A stretch of 64,000 nucleotides of DNA, from positions 93,786 to 157,785 of the forward strand of contig JAFRJX010000008.1 in the NCBI GenBank assembly GCA_017432025.1, written 5' to 3'. The DNA comes from Candidatus Saccharimonadota bacterium (GTDB taxonomy: Bacteria > Patescibacteriota > Saccharimonadia > Saccharimonadales > Saccharimonadaceae). Shown here in pieces: positions 23,201-29,636 of the stretch (position 1 is its first letter; each line of letters starts with the position of its first letter). The notes beneath the pieces are model-generated. The model was given only the letters and a program-made list of their open reading frames with translations, made no database searches and had not been told where the DNA came from. Both the position numbers and the translations under genes were made by a program.

Positions 23201-24736
23201 TAGAGTATAGCCGCCAATTTCGTTAATCTTCATTTTGCGAATGATAAGCGCAGAATTAATAATCTTCGTATATGTTTTTACATCTGGTTCATATTCGCTT
23301 ATGTTAATTGATTTTTTGGTCGTTTTATGTTTGGAATCGCGCGCATCAATAATATCTTGAATTGTGAAGTCAGTTTCTTTTAGTATATCTAATAGAAAGG
23401 CTAAGTATTCAAGATTTTCTTTGTATGTATTTATGTTTCCGTTGTTTACGGCTTTATTTTTTGGGATGTCATAGACCCACCTTTCAAGGCGCCTTAGGGA
23501 ACTATATTCGCTTACAATGTGGTAGATTTTAGTTAGATCAGAATAATTACAGTGTTCAAAGTTATCATTGTCATCTTCTCTTAAGCCACGAAAATTCATT
23601 TCGGCTAGAACGTCTCTTAATGCGATGTCATACGTCGTGTTTCCGTCTATTCCACAGGTTACTAGTAATTTGGCGCATTTTTGAATTTTACATAAGAGTG
23701 ATTCATATTTATCTAAATCTGTGATACTCTCGAGCTTTAGAAGTGGTCTATCTTCTTTTTCTTGTAGAACAGCTGATGATTCTGTTTCTGGAAGACTTTG
23801 TTGGCTAATTTTTTGTATTTTTTCACCAAGAGTAACCCGTTTTTTTGCAATCTTTAATATGTTGCTAAAATCTGAATCTGAACTCACAAATTTATTAAGA
23901 TTAATGATTTTTGAGTAGCGAACAATTTGACAGAGGCTATTCAGATATTCGTTGACGTCTACTTCCTTTGCCGCAGTGAGTCCATTTATATTCGGTGTTT
24001 CTTCTATGTTTTCAACAATGTCTTCAATGATTTCTTGAGCGTTATGGAGATTAAAATCTGTTTTTTCTGGGTTAAGGTATTTTAGCGGTCCTTTCGGATT
24101 ATTTAATTCAGAGAATAAATTATATCTGTCGGAGTAGCTGTTTAATAGTTGCAAAGCCTTTCTGTATGAGTTATTAGGTACTGTATGGAGAATATCTTTG
24201 ATGATATCGTTATGATGAATGTTTTTTAATGAACTGGCAAGAAGTTCATCAAGGCCGATTTCGTCTGGTTCTGCAGTGAGGTTTTCATTTTTATCCAGTT
24301 CACGATAAGTTAATGCATATGGTAAATCGTCGTCTAGTTCTTCTTGACAATATGGCATTGTCTCAACTGGTTTTGTCATTATGCGCGTTTTTTGTTGTTT
24401 AATATATTGGACTCTTTTTTGAACTGGGTCATTTAAACACCAACAAAAATCTAGAAAATTTAGAGAGCCATCCCTGATATTTAGCTCTTTGTTGAGTTTA
24501 TTATACATGCGGACAATTACATTGAGCGCTTCTGTGTTTTGACTTACAAAGAGAACTTTATCACCACGAACGGCGAGTTCAAATAGGAGGCTAAGGATTA
24601 AATGCGATTTACCTGTACCGGGAGGGCCATAAATAACGGATACGTCTTCCTTACTATTGTTTAATACTCCATCAAGAGCTTGTTTTTGCGATGGATCTAG
24701 TAGGTTTATTGTTGTTCGCATAATATTTTTTCCCAT
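20279..24736 (-). CDS. Large SF1 helicase with Vsr-like nuclease domain (COG1112-type)
   Basis: 1485 residues. Motif I GPPGTGKS at residues 37-44, VLFVSQNTEAL, motif II DEASQLLPGQ near residue 820, VGDQHQMPPTS, and the C-terminal helicase motifs ISTVTNCQGIEGDH and LNVSITRQRKTL are SF1 features. Between motif I and II lies a long coiled insertion of some 700 residues. A nuclease-like region follows: FRIDIGIYGVKQKKFILGIEMDG then RQATLERKGWNIYRIWSTNW, matching Vsr/MTES-type ends of DUF3320/DUF4011 helicases. The last 250 residues are an acidic linker and a WYL-like or SH3-like strand domain. It probably acts in defence or DNA repair. ATG 24721 is an alternative start. Codon usage is AT-richer than its neighbours. 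Confidence 0.82.
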   Translation of the reverse strand: MGKNIMRTTINLLDPSQKQALDGVLNNSKEDVSVIYGPPGTGKSHLILSLLFELAVRGDKVLFVSQNTEALNVIVRMYNKLNKELNIRDGSLNFLDFCWCLNDPVQKRVQYIKQQKTRIMTKPVETMPYCQEELDDDLPYALTYRELDKNENLTAEPDEIGLDELLASSLKNIHHNDIIKDILHTVPNNSYRKALQLLNSYSDRYNLFSELNNPKGPLKYLNPEKTDFNLHNAQEIIEDIVENIEETPNINGLTAAKEVDVNEYLNSLCQIVRYSKIINLNKFVSSDSDFSNILKIAKKRVTLGEKIQKISQQSLPETESSAVLQEKEDRPLLKLESITDLDKYESLLCKIQKCAKLLVTCGIDGNTTYDIALRDVLAEMNFRGLREDDNDNFEHCNYSDLTKIYHIVSEYSSLRRLERWVYDIPKNKAVNNGNINTYKENLEYLAFLLDILKETDFTIQDIIDARDSKHKTTKKSINISEYEPDVKTYTKIINSALIIRKMKINEIGGYTLDNIISIAERQIKDIDEILGIVAKNKRYSSESVEEVVSKINKNIADNNIEKEQSRIEEELKPLFNESTKIETSCKQLLELSSECESLNELLKNIQNPADAEKYTIEKIDSLRQLLITAQQSEILSPKFFTMNANDNLYTWSNHIYTIRDYNRPDEFDAFIIHNRFIKELKETLTPRNNRILDSYLNNEDITFDEFREHMTKDIVGTIYDNAPLSVRKHIANKYFSDYKEIHKKLRMREYISGLQNLKLAYEDPAKTLSFNSNWRPATTNIERISRNSEMISDAFPVTIATPADVAKYIAPRKDFYDYVIFDEASQLLPGQALPSIYRAKKAVIVGDQHQMPPTSTITIGFSGFDGGTDGGLDGSDEKSILDLAINMQLDATYYLKVHYRSESNKLFEPSRKAIYEQYGVQSIYEAKSNTMPLYVEDNLGEDDNRNFSSIIRRIDYYLSKDDKATFCILFTRQDKGGLNNFKKYLEESNNSQIADLYKEDRILISTVTNCQGIEGDHTIMYLPYYNSPRAMWFFNQAAGAYKRLNVSITRQRKTLDVIMGNSKSQWIQVCQDFLDDDNCESNQKISAELLHTLLADAGQIIDEDYLERTLGPNAQNIDSPLTQQLYDKLNEHYDSRLGRDLKIWCEVGWNMIIPNAEAREKNNRNVGFRIDIGIYGVKQKKFILGIEMDGATYHSGFKKEFSDLQRQATLERKGWNIYRIWSTNWLRDTEKEFNDLVQTIDELLAKEEEPEDNRVDSDYDEFNHDNSDVFQHTDSELQYDEPAKQTEPFKSDDNDSELTIDIPTSKKTETEVNGETLVNLMKKCKKNGQPLEIKYSNVPLNDAQKNMVPFMKMYIKEVDDKNDFFLGSFELTSSPYRIKISDVFEYKNNEISNQNGIVQSIRAEESKTTDEPDASNLIMTTSFLETHLGKDITFKYQSKKKNSGKNWRTYKLVKFNSKYFYCTSDKFSGGGMGTFRRDQVLEIKD

Positions 24737-25575
24737 GTTTTATCTAGATATTCAGTTTCAAAGCCAGTTACAATGCCCAACATACTAAAGGTTGCATCTA
24801 CCTTTATATCCTCAACGTTCGGTAGCTCTAGCTTTTCTAATTTGCTTTTTATTAGATTAAGTTTTGAAGGTAGATTGCTATCTGCTATAATCGAAACTCC
24901 ATTGGTGATTTTTTGAATTTCAGATTTAAGATAGCGCTCGTCTAATGAAAAATTGACGAATCCGGATTGTTCAATATATGCTGTGCGCTTGATATTGTCT
25001 GTGTGTTGACAATCAAAAAGAAATAGAGGGAATGTCATGATTTCGGATTTTGAGCTATCAACAATTGTTGCTGTAACCTTTCCTATTGTCAAATAGTGTA
25101 ACCGGCTGCCGTGGATTCTGTATTGCATGTCGGTTTTTTTCTTTAGCTGGTATAAATTCTGTGATAGAAGACGTCTTTTTGTTGCGTCGCTTGCCGATAG
25201 CCATAAGTTACGTTTTTGCTCATTTTCGAAAAGAAGATATTGGCTTAGTTGCGTAAGTTGAAGTTCATTTCCGGAAATTAGTTCACGAATTATCCTCTCT
25301 GTGCCATCAATGTCGAAGATAAATCCGTAATCCCTGGAGAGTTTCCCCGGTTTTTTAATAAATAGCGCGCCAAGATTGTCTGGATTAGTACTGCTGTTTG
25401 CTAATTCTTCTGATGATACATCGATTATCACTCTGTTTCTTGAGCGCGAAGTTAAATCCATATATTCTGGAATGGAACCGCAAATAAGAGACCCTTTCTG
25501 TGATACTAGGTTTTTATGGTAAGTATCAAGGTTATCTGATCCGTTTTTTCTAATTAATTCATCAAATGCTGACAT
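24706..25575 (-). CDS. DUF4011-like partner of the giant helicase
   Basis: 289 residues started at the ATG at 25575 (MSAFDELIRKNGSDNLDTYH); a longer frame from 25647 would run into the divergent promoter. The pattern MDLTSRSRNRVII, then LQLTQLSQYLLFENEQKRNLWL and RLHYLTIGKVTATI ... SEIMTFPLFLFDCQ resembles the N-terminal DUF4011 half of very large helicases (DLTxRNR, GxL, aPLlLipv). It ends 31 bp inside the helicase gene, so the pair looks like one ancestral protein encoded in two overlapping cistrons. The family call is by eye. Confidence 0.55.
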   Translation of the reverse strand: MSAFDELIRKNGSDNLDTYHKNLVSQKGSLICGSIPEYMDLTSRSRNRVIIDVSSEELANSSTNPDNLGALFIKKPGKLSRDYGFIFDIDGTERIIRELISGNELQLTQLSQYLLFENEQKRNLWLSASDATKRRLLSQNLYQLKKKTDMQYRIHGSRLHYLTIGKVTATIVDSSKSEIMTFPLFLFDCQHTDNIKRTAYIEQSGFVNFSLDERYLKSEIQKITNGVSIIADSNLPSKLNLIKSKLEKLELPNVEDIKVDATFSMLGIVTGFETEYLDKTWEKILCEQQ

Positions 25576-25661
25576 ATTTTTCTCTTTAATTCTTGGTTTA
25601 TATTTTACCATTTTTCTCTGCCAATTGAAAGCATGAGCGTAATACAAATTGAATTGCGTGC

Positions 25662-25667
25662 TATAAT
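25662..25667 (+). promoter_or_regulatory. Promoter of the NERD-helicase gene
   Basis: TGCTATAAT forms an extended -10 (TATAAT 25662-25667), giving a short leader of about 9 nt with TTGAGGG before the ATG at 25683. On the - strand TGGTAAAAT near 25610-25602 could serve the divergent DUF4011-like gene. Confidence 0.5.
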
Positions 25668-25682
25668 TAAACTTGAGGGTTT

Positions 25683-27410
25683 ATGGCGCATTTTATACCA
25701 GTTGGACAACCAGAAGACTATCATGATAGCAATGCTGAAAGAATGGTTTATAATGCTTTCAGAAAGCTACCGAATAACTATATCGTTTTTTATTCATTGA
25801 AATGGGGGAGAGAATACGATAGTCGTTATCAAAAAGGGGAGGCGGATTTTTTGTTGTTTGATCCGTCGCGAGGTTTTCTGGTTATAGAAGTTAAGGGCGG
25901 TGGAATTAAGAAAGACGATAAAGGACGTTGGTTCTCAATAGACAAAAGTGGTTACGAGCATCAACTGCGATATTCTCCTCTTGACCAAGCATGGCGTAGT
26001 GCTAGAAGATTTATGGATTTATTGTCCGATTCATCGGATAGGGATATTCGTAGATATCCAGTCATCCCAACGGTGTGGTTCCCAAGCGTGAGAATGAATG
26101 AAATTCAAGGCGACCTTCCTTCAGACTATCAGCCTTCAAATACGTTTACTTATCCAGATTTAGAAGACCCTGAAAAAGCGATTAACTTAGCCTTTGATTA
26201 TAATAATGCGAGACGAGTTCCCCCAGAAATGGCAACGAGGGAGAAAATAGATGCCGTTATTCAAGTCTTTGCACCATCTTTTCATATAGTGCCAAGTGTA
26301 TCTATTGAAATACAAGAACGGGAATATATGTTTAACCAGTTAACAAATGAACAGGCCGCTCTGCTTGATTATCTTGTTGAACAGCGTACGGCAGGTATTC
26401 AGGGTGCTGGTGGAACCGGTAAAACGATGATTGCTCTTGAATGCGCAAGGCGCTTACCTAAAGACACTAATGTGCTATTTCTATGTTTCAATAAAATGAT
26501 TTTGCAATACTTAAGGGATAATTTTTCTGAAGAGATGCCAAATGTTACATTTTCAAATCTTAATCAATTATATGCTCAATCTGGTGGGCAAGAATATGCT
26601 AACGATGATGAGATTACTGATTTCTTGTTAAGTGGATTCAGCGATAATTACCAATTTGACCATATTATTATAGATGAAGGGCAGGATTTTGCAGCAGATC
26701 ATCTTGATTTTCTGATGGATATAGTTCAGGCAACGGGTGGCTATTTTTACATTTTTTATGATAAAAACCAGCTTGTTCACAAGTGGGGAAGCGATGTGGA
26801 TCAAACTATTGAATGGCTTAAAAAGCTAGATTGTCGTTTAGTATTGAATAAGAATTGTCGCAATACGTATCAGATTGCAAAAACTGCCTATTCGCCATTT
26901 GGACTGGATAGGATTACACTTGCAGAGAGAATTAATGGTGACACCCCATGTATCAATAATTATTCAAGTATCGAAGAAGCAATACATGGAATTGCCGAAA
27001 CAATTCGTTTTTATACGGACAAAGGCTATAAGAGGAAGCAAATAACGATTTTGACATTGAAGACTCTTACAAAGACAATCCTAGCAGGAAGAGAATCAAT
27101 TGATGGCTACCGATTGACAAACGATCTCAACGGTGATGGGATTCTATTTACTACTGCAAGAAAATATAAAGGCCTCGAGAGTGACGTAGTTATAGTGGTT
27201 GATTTTGACGAACAAGCATTTAAAGACGATAACGCTAAAAGTGTGTTTTATGTGGCTTGTAGTCGTGCAAAACATTGTTTAACGTTTATCGCGTCTTTGG
27301 ATGATGCTGAAATGACTAAGATGGTCGAGGATTTAGGTGGGAACCCGACGAACGAGCCACGTAGAAACTTGAAAAAAGCTCTCAGCGTGGATTTTCAGTT
27401 TATAAGATAG
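25683..27410 (+). CDS. NERD nuclease / UvrD-like helicase fusion
   Basis: 575 residues. The N-terminal NERD domain has SNAERMVYNAF, KGEADFLLFDPSRGFLVIEV and KGGGIKKDDKGRW (E...D...ExK nuclease-like residues, about 18-80). The helicase has Walker A GAGGTGKT near residues 240-247, IIDEGQDF near 331, and C-terminal TTARKYKGLESDVVIVVDF plus FYVACSRAKHCLTFIA as in UvrD_C. Such fusions are common in defence islands and resemble nuclease-helicase immunity proteins. It is divergent from the DUF4011-like/helicase pair, consistent with one locus under a shared control region. Confidence 0.85.
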   Translation: MAHFIPVGQPEDYHDSNAERMVYNAFRKLPNNYIVFYSLKWGREYDSRYQKGEADFLLFDPSRGFLVIEVKGGGIKKDDKGRWFSIDKSGYEHQLRYSPLDQAWRSARRFMDLLSDSSDRDIRRYPVIPTVWFPSVRMNEIQGDLPSDYQPSNTFTYPDLEDPEKAINLAFDYNNARRVPPEMATREKIDAVIQVFAPSFHIVPSVSIEIQEREYMFNQLTNEQAALLDYLVEQRTAGIQGAGGTGKTMIALECARRLPKDTNVLFLCFNKMILQYLRDNFSEEMPNVTFSNLNQLYAQSGGQEYANDDEITDFLLSGFSDNYQFDHIIIDEGQDFAADHLDFLMDIVQATGGYFYIFYDKNQLVHKWGSDVDQTIEWLKKLDCRLVLNKNCRNTYQIAKTAYSPFGLDRITLAERINGDTPCINNYSSIEEAIHGIAETIRFYTDKGYKRKQITILTLKTLTKTILAGRESIDGYRLTNDLNGDGILFTTARKYKGLESDVVIVVDFDEQAFKDDNAKSVFYVACSRAKHCLTFIASLDDAEMTKMVEDLGGNPTNEPRRNLKKALSVDFQFIR

Positions 27411-27420
27411 ATTTACAAAT

Positions 27421-27693
27421 TTAGTCGCTTGTATCGTAGTGCTCGACTACTTCGCCATTAACTCTAATTACGCCGTTGGCTGCAGTGATTCTTGGAAGTT
27501 GGCAAATTGTGAAATAGTCGTTGATATCAAAATTACCAGGGGTACATCCAATTTCTTCTAGATCTTCATCTACATCTGAATAGTAACGGTTTGCACATTC
27601 TAGGTTTTCTGGATAGTTGCGCTCAAGAAAATCCCACCAGTTTCTTTTATCTACCTGGGTGAGTTCATAATCGCTTTTTTGGTAATTACTCAT
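27421..27693 (-). CDS. Hypothetical acidic protein (90 aa)
   Basis: Starts MSNYQKSDYELTQVDKRNWW and contains EIGCTPGNFDINDYFTICQLP and a C-terminal strand pair VIRVNGEVVEHYD. It is strongly acidic. It overlaps the 3' end of the small upstream frame by 8 bp, so the two are one transcript from the promoter at 27824-27852. Role unknown; a small two-gene unit beside defence genes might be an antitoxin-like or anti-defence pair. Confidence 0.55.
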   Translation of the reverse strand: MSNYQKSDYELTQVDKRNWWDFLERNYPENLECANRYYSDVDEDLEEIGCTPGNFDINDYFTICQLPRITAANGVIRVNGEVVEHYDTSD

Positions 27694-27799
27694 AATCCGC
27701 CTTTCCCTTTAGACGATCTTCATGATATTTTCCGCTGGCAATAAACGCCTTAGCGATAGCGATCTTACATTCCTTATAATTCTTTGGGTCAAAACTCAT
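27686..27799 (-). CDS. Small hypothetical protein (37 aa)
   Basis: The frame from the ATG at 27799 reads MSFDPKNYKECKIAIAKAFI then ASGKYHEDRLKGKADYE. AAAGG stands a few bases upstream and a consensus promoter lies just before it. The stop overlaps the next gene by 8 bp. Helical and basic. No family recognised. Confidence 0.5.
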   Translation of the reverse strand: MSFDPKNYKECKIAIAKAFIASGKYHEDRLKGKADYE

Positions 27800-27823
27800 A
27801 TAAAACCTTTAGTTTATATGTCT

Positions 27824-27852
27824 ATTATACCACTTTTGGTTATTTTAGTCAA
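27824..27852 (-). promoter_or_regulatory. Consensus sigma-70-type promoter (leftward)
   Basis: On the - strand TTGACT (27852-27847) and TATAAT (27829-27824) are separated by 17 bp, with TGG before the -10. It drives the two small genes at 27686-27799 and 27421-27693. Confidence 0.75.
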
Positions 27853-27899
27853 TAGGTTTATGCATATTTTGTTATCTTGAGCTAAGTTTGTTTTTAGTA

Positions 27900-27928
27900 T
27901 TGACTTTTTTGGCAATGTGTGCTATAAT
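27900..27928 (+). promoter_or_regulatory. Consensus promoter of a small RNA
   Basis: TTGACT (27900-27905) and TATAAT (27923-27928) are exactly 17 bp apart, with TGC before the -10. No open frame follows; the transcript ends at the terminator at 28021-28051. Confidence 0.75.
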
Positions 27929-27934
27929 GATAAT

Positions 27935-28052
27935 ATATCCATAGAGATGCGGAACGTTTAATATAGCGCAGTACGTATAATACTATGGTTAAGCAGTACT
28001 CAATTTATGTCGCTTATAGAAATAGACTCCGTGAAAACGGAGTCTATTTTGT
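27935..28052 (+). ncRNA. Candidate small RNA with pseudoknot potential
   Basis: About 118 nt between a consensus promoter and a 12-bp terminator hairpin. There is no usable start codon with ribosome site. CCATAG (27939-27944) can pair with CTATGG (27983-27988). TATAGCG (27962-27968) can pair with CGC-T-TATA (28011-28018), and AGTAC (27970-27974) with GTACT (27996-28000). The first pair crosses the others, so a pseudoknot is possible. It does not show SRP, tmRNA or RNase P motifs by eye. It lies between the defence-like genes and the SPFH gene; the function is unknown. Confidence 0.6.
28021..28051 (+). terminator. Intrinsic terminator of the small RNA
   Basis: AATAGACTCCGT (28021-28032) pairs perfectly with ACGGAGTCTATT (28037-28048) around a GAAA tetraloop, and the stem runs into TTTTG. 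Confidence 0.85.
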
Positions 28053-28062
28053 TGGTAGCACC

Positions 28063-28091
28063 TTGCTATATTCCGTAAAAAATGTTATAAT
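28063..28091 (+). promoter_or_regulatory. Promoter of the SPFH gene
   Basis: TTGCTA (28063-28068) and TATAAT (28086-28091) with a 17-bp spacer and TGT before the -10. The RNA would begin near 28098, at the foot of a hairpin. Confidence 0.65.
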
Positions 28092-28098
28092 ACCTCAG

Positions 28099-28123
28099 TT
28101 GGCCTTCGGCCAAAGTATTTTTT
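28099..28123 (+). terminator. Leader hairpin with U-run before the SPFH gene
   Basis: TTGGCC (28099-28104) and GGCCAA (28108-28113) pair around TTC and are followed by AGTATTTTTT. Located immediately after the promoter, it looks like a promoter-proximal terminator (attenuator), reminiscent of the phage leaders at 7248 and 7963. Confidence 0.5.
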
Positions 28124-28142
28124 AAAAGGATGGTGCATGTGA

Positions 28143-28988
28143 ATGAAGACAATGAAAAAGCTGGTAATCGCAATCCTCGTTCTCATAGTAATGGTGTTTC
28201 TGGTGGGATGTAGTGAGACGGTGGTGCCTGATGGCGCAACCGGCGTCGTGGTACACGACGGAATTGTATCAGATGAATATCTGCAGCCCGGTCGGCATAC
28301 GACCGATGACAGTACGCACACTTCGATTGTGATCGTAGACAATAAGATTAAGACTGCCTCTTATAGCAATACCATTGAGGGGCAGAGCAAGGACGACGTC
28401 ATTATCAATGCTTCCGGCTATAGCTTTAGCTACCGGATTGGTGGCGGAGCAAAATCCGTCTGGCTTGTGAAAAACATTTCCGACCGCGATAATATCGTTC
28501 CGCCGTCCATCGTGGAAAATGCCCTGAAAGACGCTCTGCTCGAAGTGGAAGCGAAGAATGTGACGAAACGCGTATTCGTGGAGCCGATCTTTAAAGAGAT
28601 ACTCCAGAAGAGAATCAATGAATATCTTGGATATCACAACGGCGAAGATACGACACTCATCACGGTAACTTCCGTTTCGATTGGCAACCTTTCGCTGGAA
28701 GCGGCGTACGACCAAGAACTCTCGCGTGGAGCAATTCTTACCAAGCGTGCCGAAAACGACAAGCTGGAATACGAAACGAGCATCGCTAGTGCGGAAACGC
28801 AGGCGGAACTCGCGAAGTACGAAGCCGAACGGCTGACAGCCGGCTGGGAAGAACTCAGCGAAAAATTCACTCCCGAAGTGGCAGCCTATCTCATCATTGA
28901 AAAATGGGATGGACATTGTACTCCTGGTAGTCCGATGGAACAGTTGATTGAATACTACGTGAGCGAAGCGCTGAAAGACGAGCCTTAA
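28143..28988 (+). CDS. SPFH/Band-7-like lipoprotein
   Basis: 281 residues. The N-terminus has a lysine-led hydrophobic segment ending in the lipobox LVGC (cysteine about residue 23), so it should be lipid-anchored outside the membrane. Next come strands typical of SPFH domains (VPDGATGVVVHDGIVSDEYL, PGRHTT), a middle around VIINASGYSFSYRI, and a helical part rich in Glu/Ala (LTKRAENDKLEYETSIASA) as in prohibitin-like proteins. Codon use is GC-richer than nearby genes, hinting at transfer. It forms an operon with the next gene (13-bp gap). Confidence 0.7.
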   Translation: MKTMKKLVIAILVLIVMVFLVGCSETVVPDGATGVVVHDGIVSDEYLQPGRHTTDDSTHTSIVIVDNKIKTASYSNTIEGQSKDDVIINASGYSFSYRIGGGAKSVWLVKNISDRDNIVPPSIVENALKDALLEVEAKNVTKRVFVEPIFKEILQKRINEYLGYHNGEDTTLITVTSVSIGNLSLEAAYDQELSRGAILTKRAENDKLEYETSIASAETQAELAKYEAERLTAGWEELSEKFTPEVAAYLIIEKWDGHCTPGSPMEQLIEYYVSEALKDEP

Positions 28989-29001
28989 GTGAGGTGACAC
29001 A

Positions 29002-29544
29002 ATGAAACAAGGCCAGAAAATCGTAATTATCATTCTGTTTATAATTCTGGCGGCGTTTTCGTGTTTCCGGTATTATTACTACGCGACACACGGAGAAGAG
29101 TTTTTTCCTTCGATGATTAAACGCTTCCTCCGGCCACCAGAAGAGAGCCCCGAAATAGTTGAGGTTGATTTATCGACTAGACTAACGGTGAACCCGGCTT
29201 ATGACGGAACGAACAAGGAATTCATCTATGATAATACTCTTGACGAGGACGCCGTGGTGAGAATCCACCAGACGAAAACGTATCAGTATTATGATAGTAG
29301 TGGTAATGCCATTGAAACGGTGGAAACGCAATCTTACAATGCGAATTCCGAAATGCTGTTTTCCGGCTATCGGCGGGGAAGCAAGAAAATGTCTGATACA
29401 AGTGTTACGAGACAGGAAATCGAGATTCTCTATCGTTATGAAGACGATGTGATTAATCGAGAGTATACGATCAGCTCGTTTAACGGGTCGGAACTCTTAG
29501 CGATAGACACTCGGTCTTCAACCAAAAATCGCACAAAATCCTAA
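29002..29544 (+). CDS. Membrane-anchored hypothetical protein
   Basis: 180 residues with GTGAGGTGACACA as ribosome site. One N-terminal helix (IVIIILFIILAAFSCF), then a tyrosine cluster and an outside domain of strands (VNPAYDGTNKEFIYDNTL, YQYYDSSGNAIETVETQSY). It lacks known motifs. It is co-transcribed with the SPFH lipoprotein and closed by a strong terminator, so the two probably work together at the cell surface. Confidence 0.55.
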   Translation: MKQGQKIVIIILFIILAAFSCFRYYYYATHGEEFFPSMIKRFLRPPEESPEIVEVDLSTRLTVNPAYDGTNKEFIYDNTLDEDAVVRIHQTKTYQYYDSSGNAIETVETQSYNANSEMLFSGYRRGSKKMSDTSVTRQEIEILYRYEDDVINREYTISSFNGSELLAIDTRSSTKNRTKS

Positions 29545-29565
29545 GCCCCTACGGGGGCTTTTTTA
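29543..29565 (+). terminator. Intrinsic terminator
   Basis: AAGCCCC (29543-29549) pairs with GGGGCTT (29554-29560) around TACG and is followed by a T-run. It ends the SPFH operon. Confidence 0.85.
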
Positions 29566-29581
29566 TTGAAAAATTGTTAGA

Positions 29582-29610
29582 TTGATAATCGGGGAGTTTT
29601 ATCTTATAAT
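29582..29610 (+). promoter_or_regulatory. Promoter of the DUF6056-like gene
   Basis: TTGATA (29582-29587) and TATAAT (29605-29610) with a 17-bp spacer. The leader is about 20 nt and has TAGAGGT before the ATG at 29637. Confidence 0.65.
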
Positions 29611-29636
29611 TCTATACAAGTTGTAGAGGTAAAAAA

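Noticed and set aside
28269..29033. 254-aa reverse-strand frame opposite the SPFH gene
   Set aside because: Shadow of the GC-richer SPFH gene; no ribosome site or recognisable motif.
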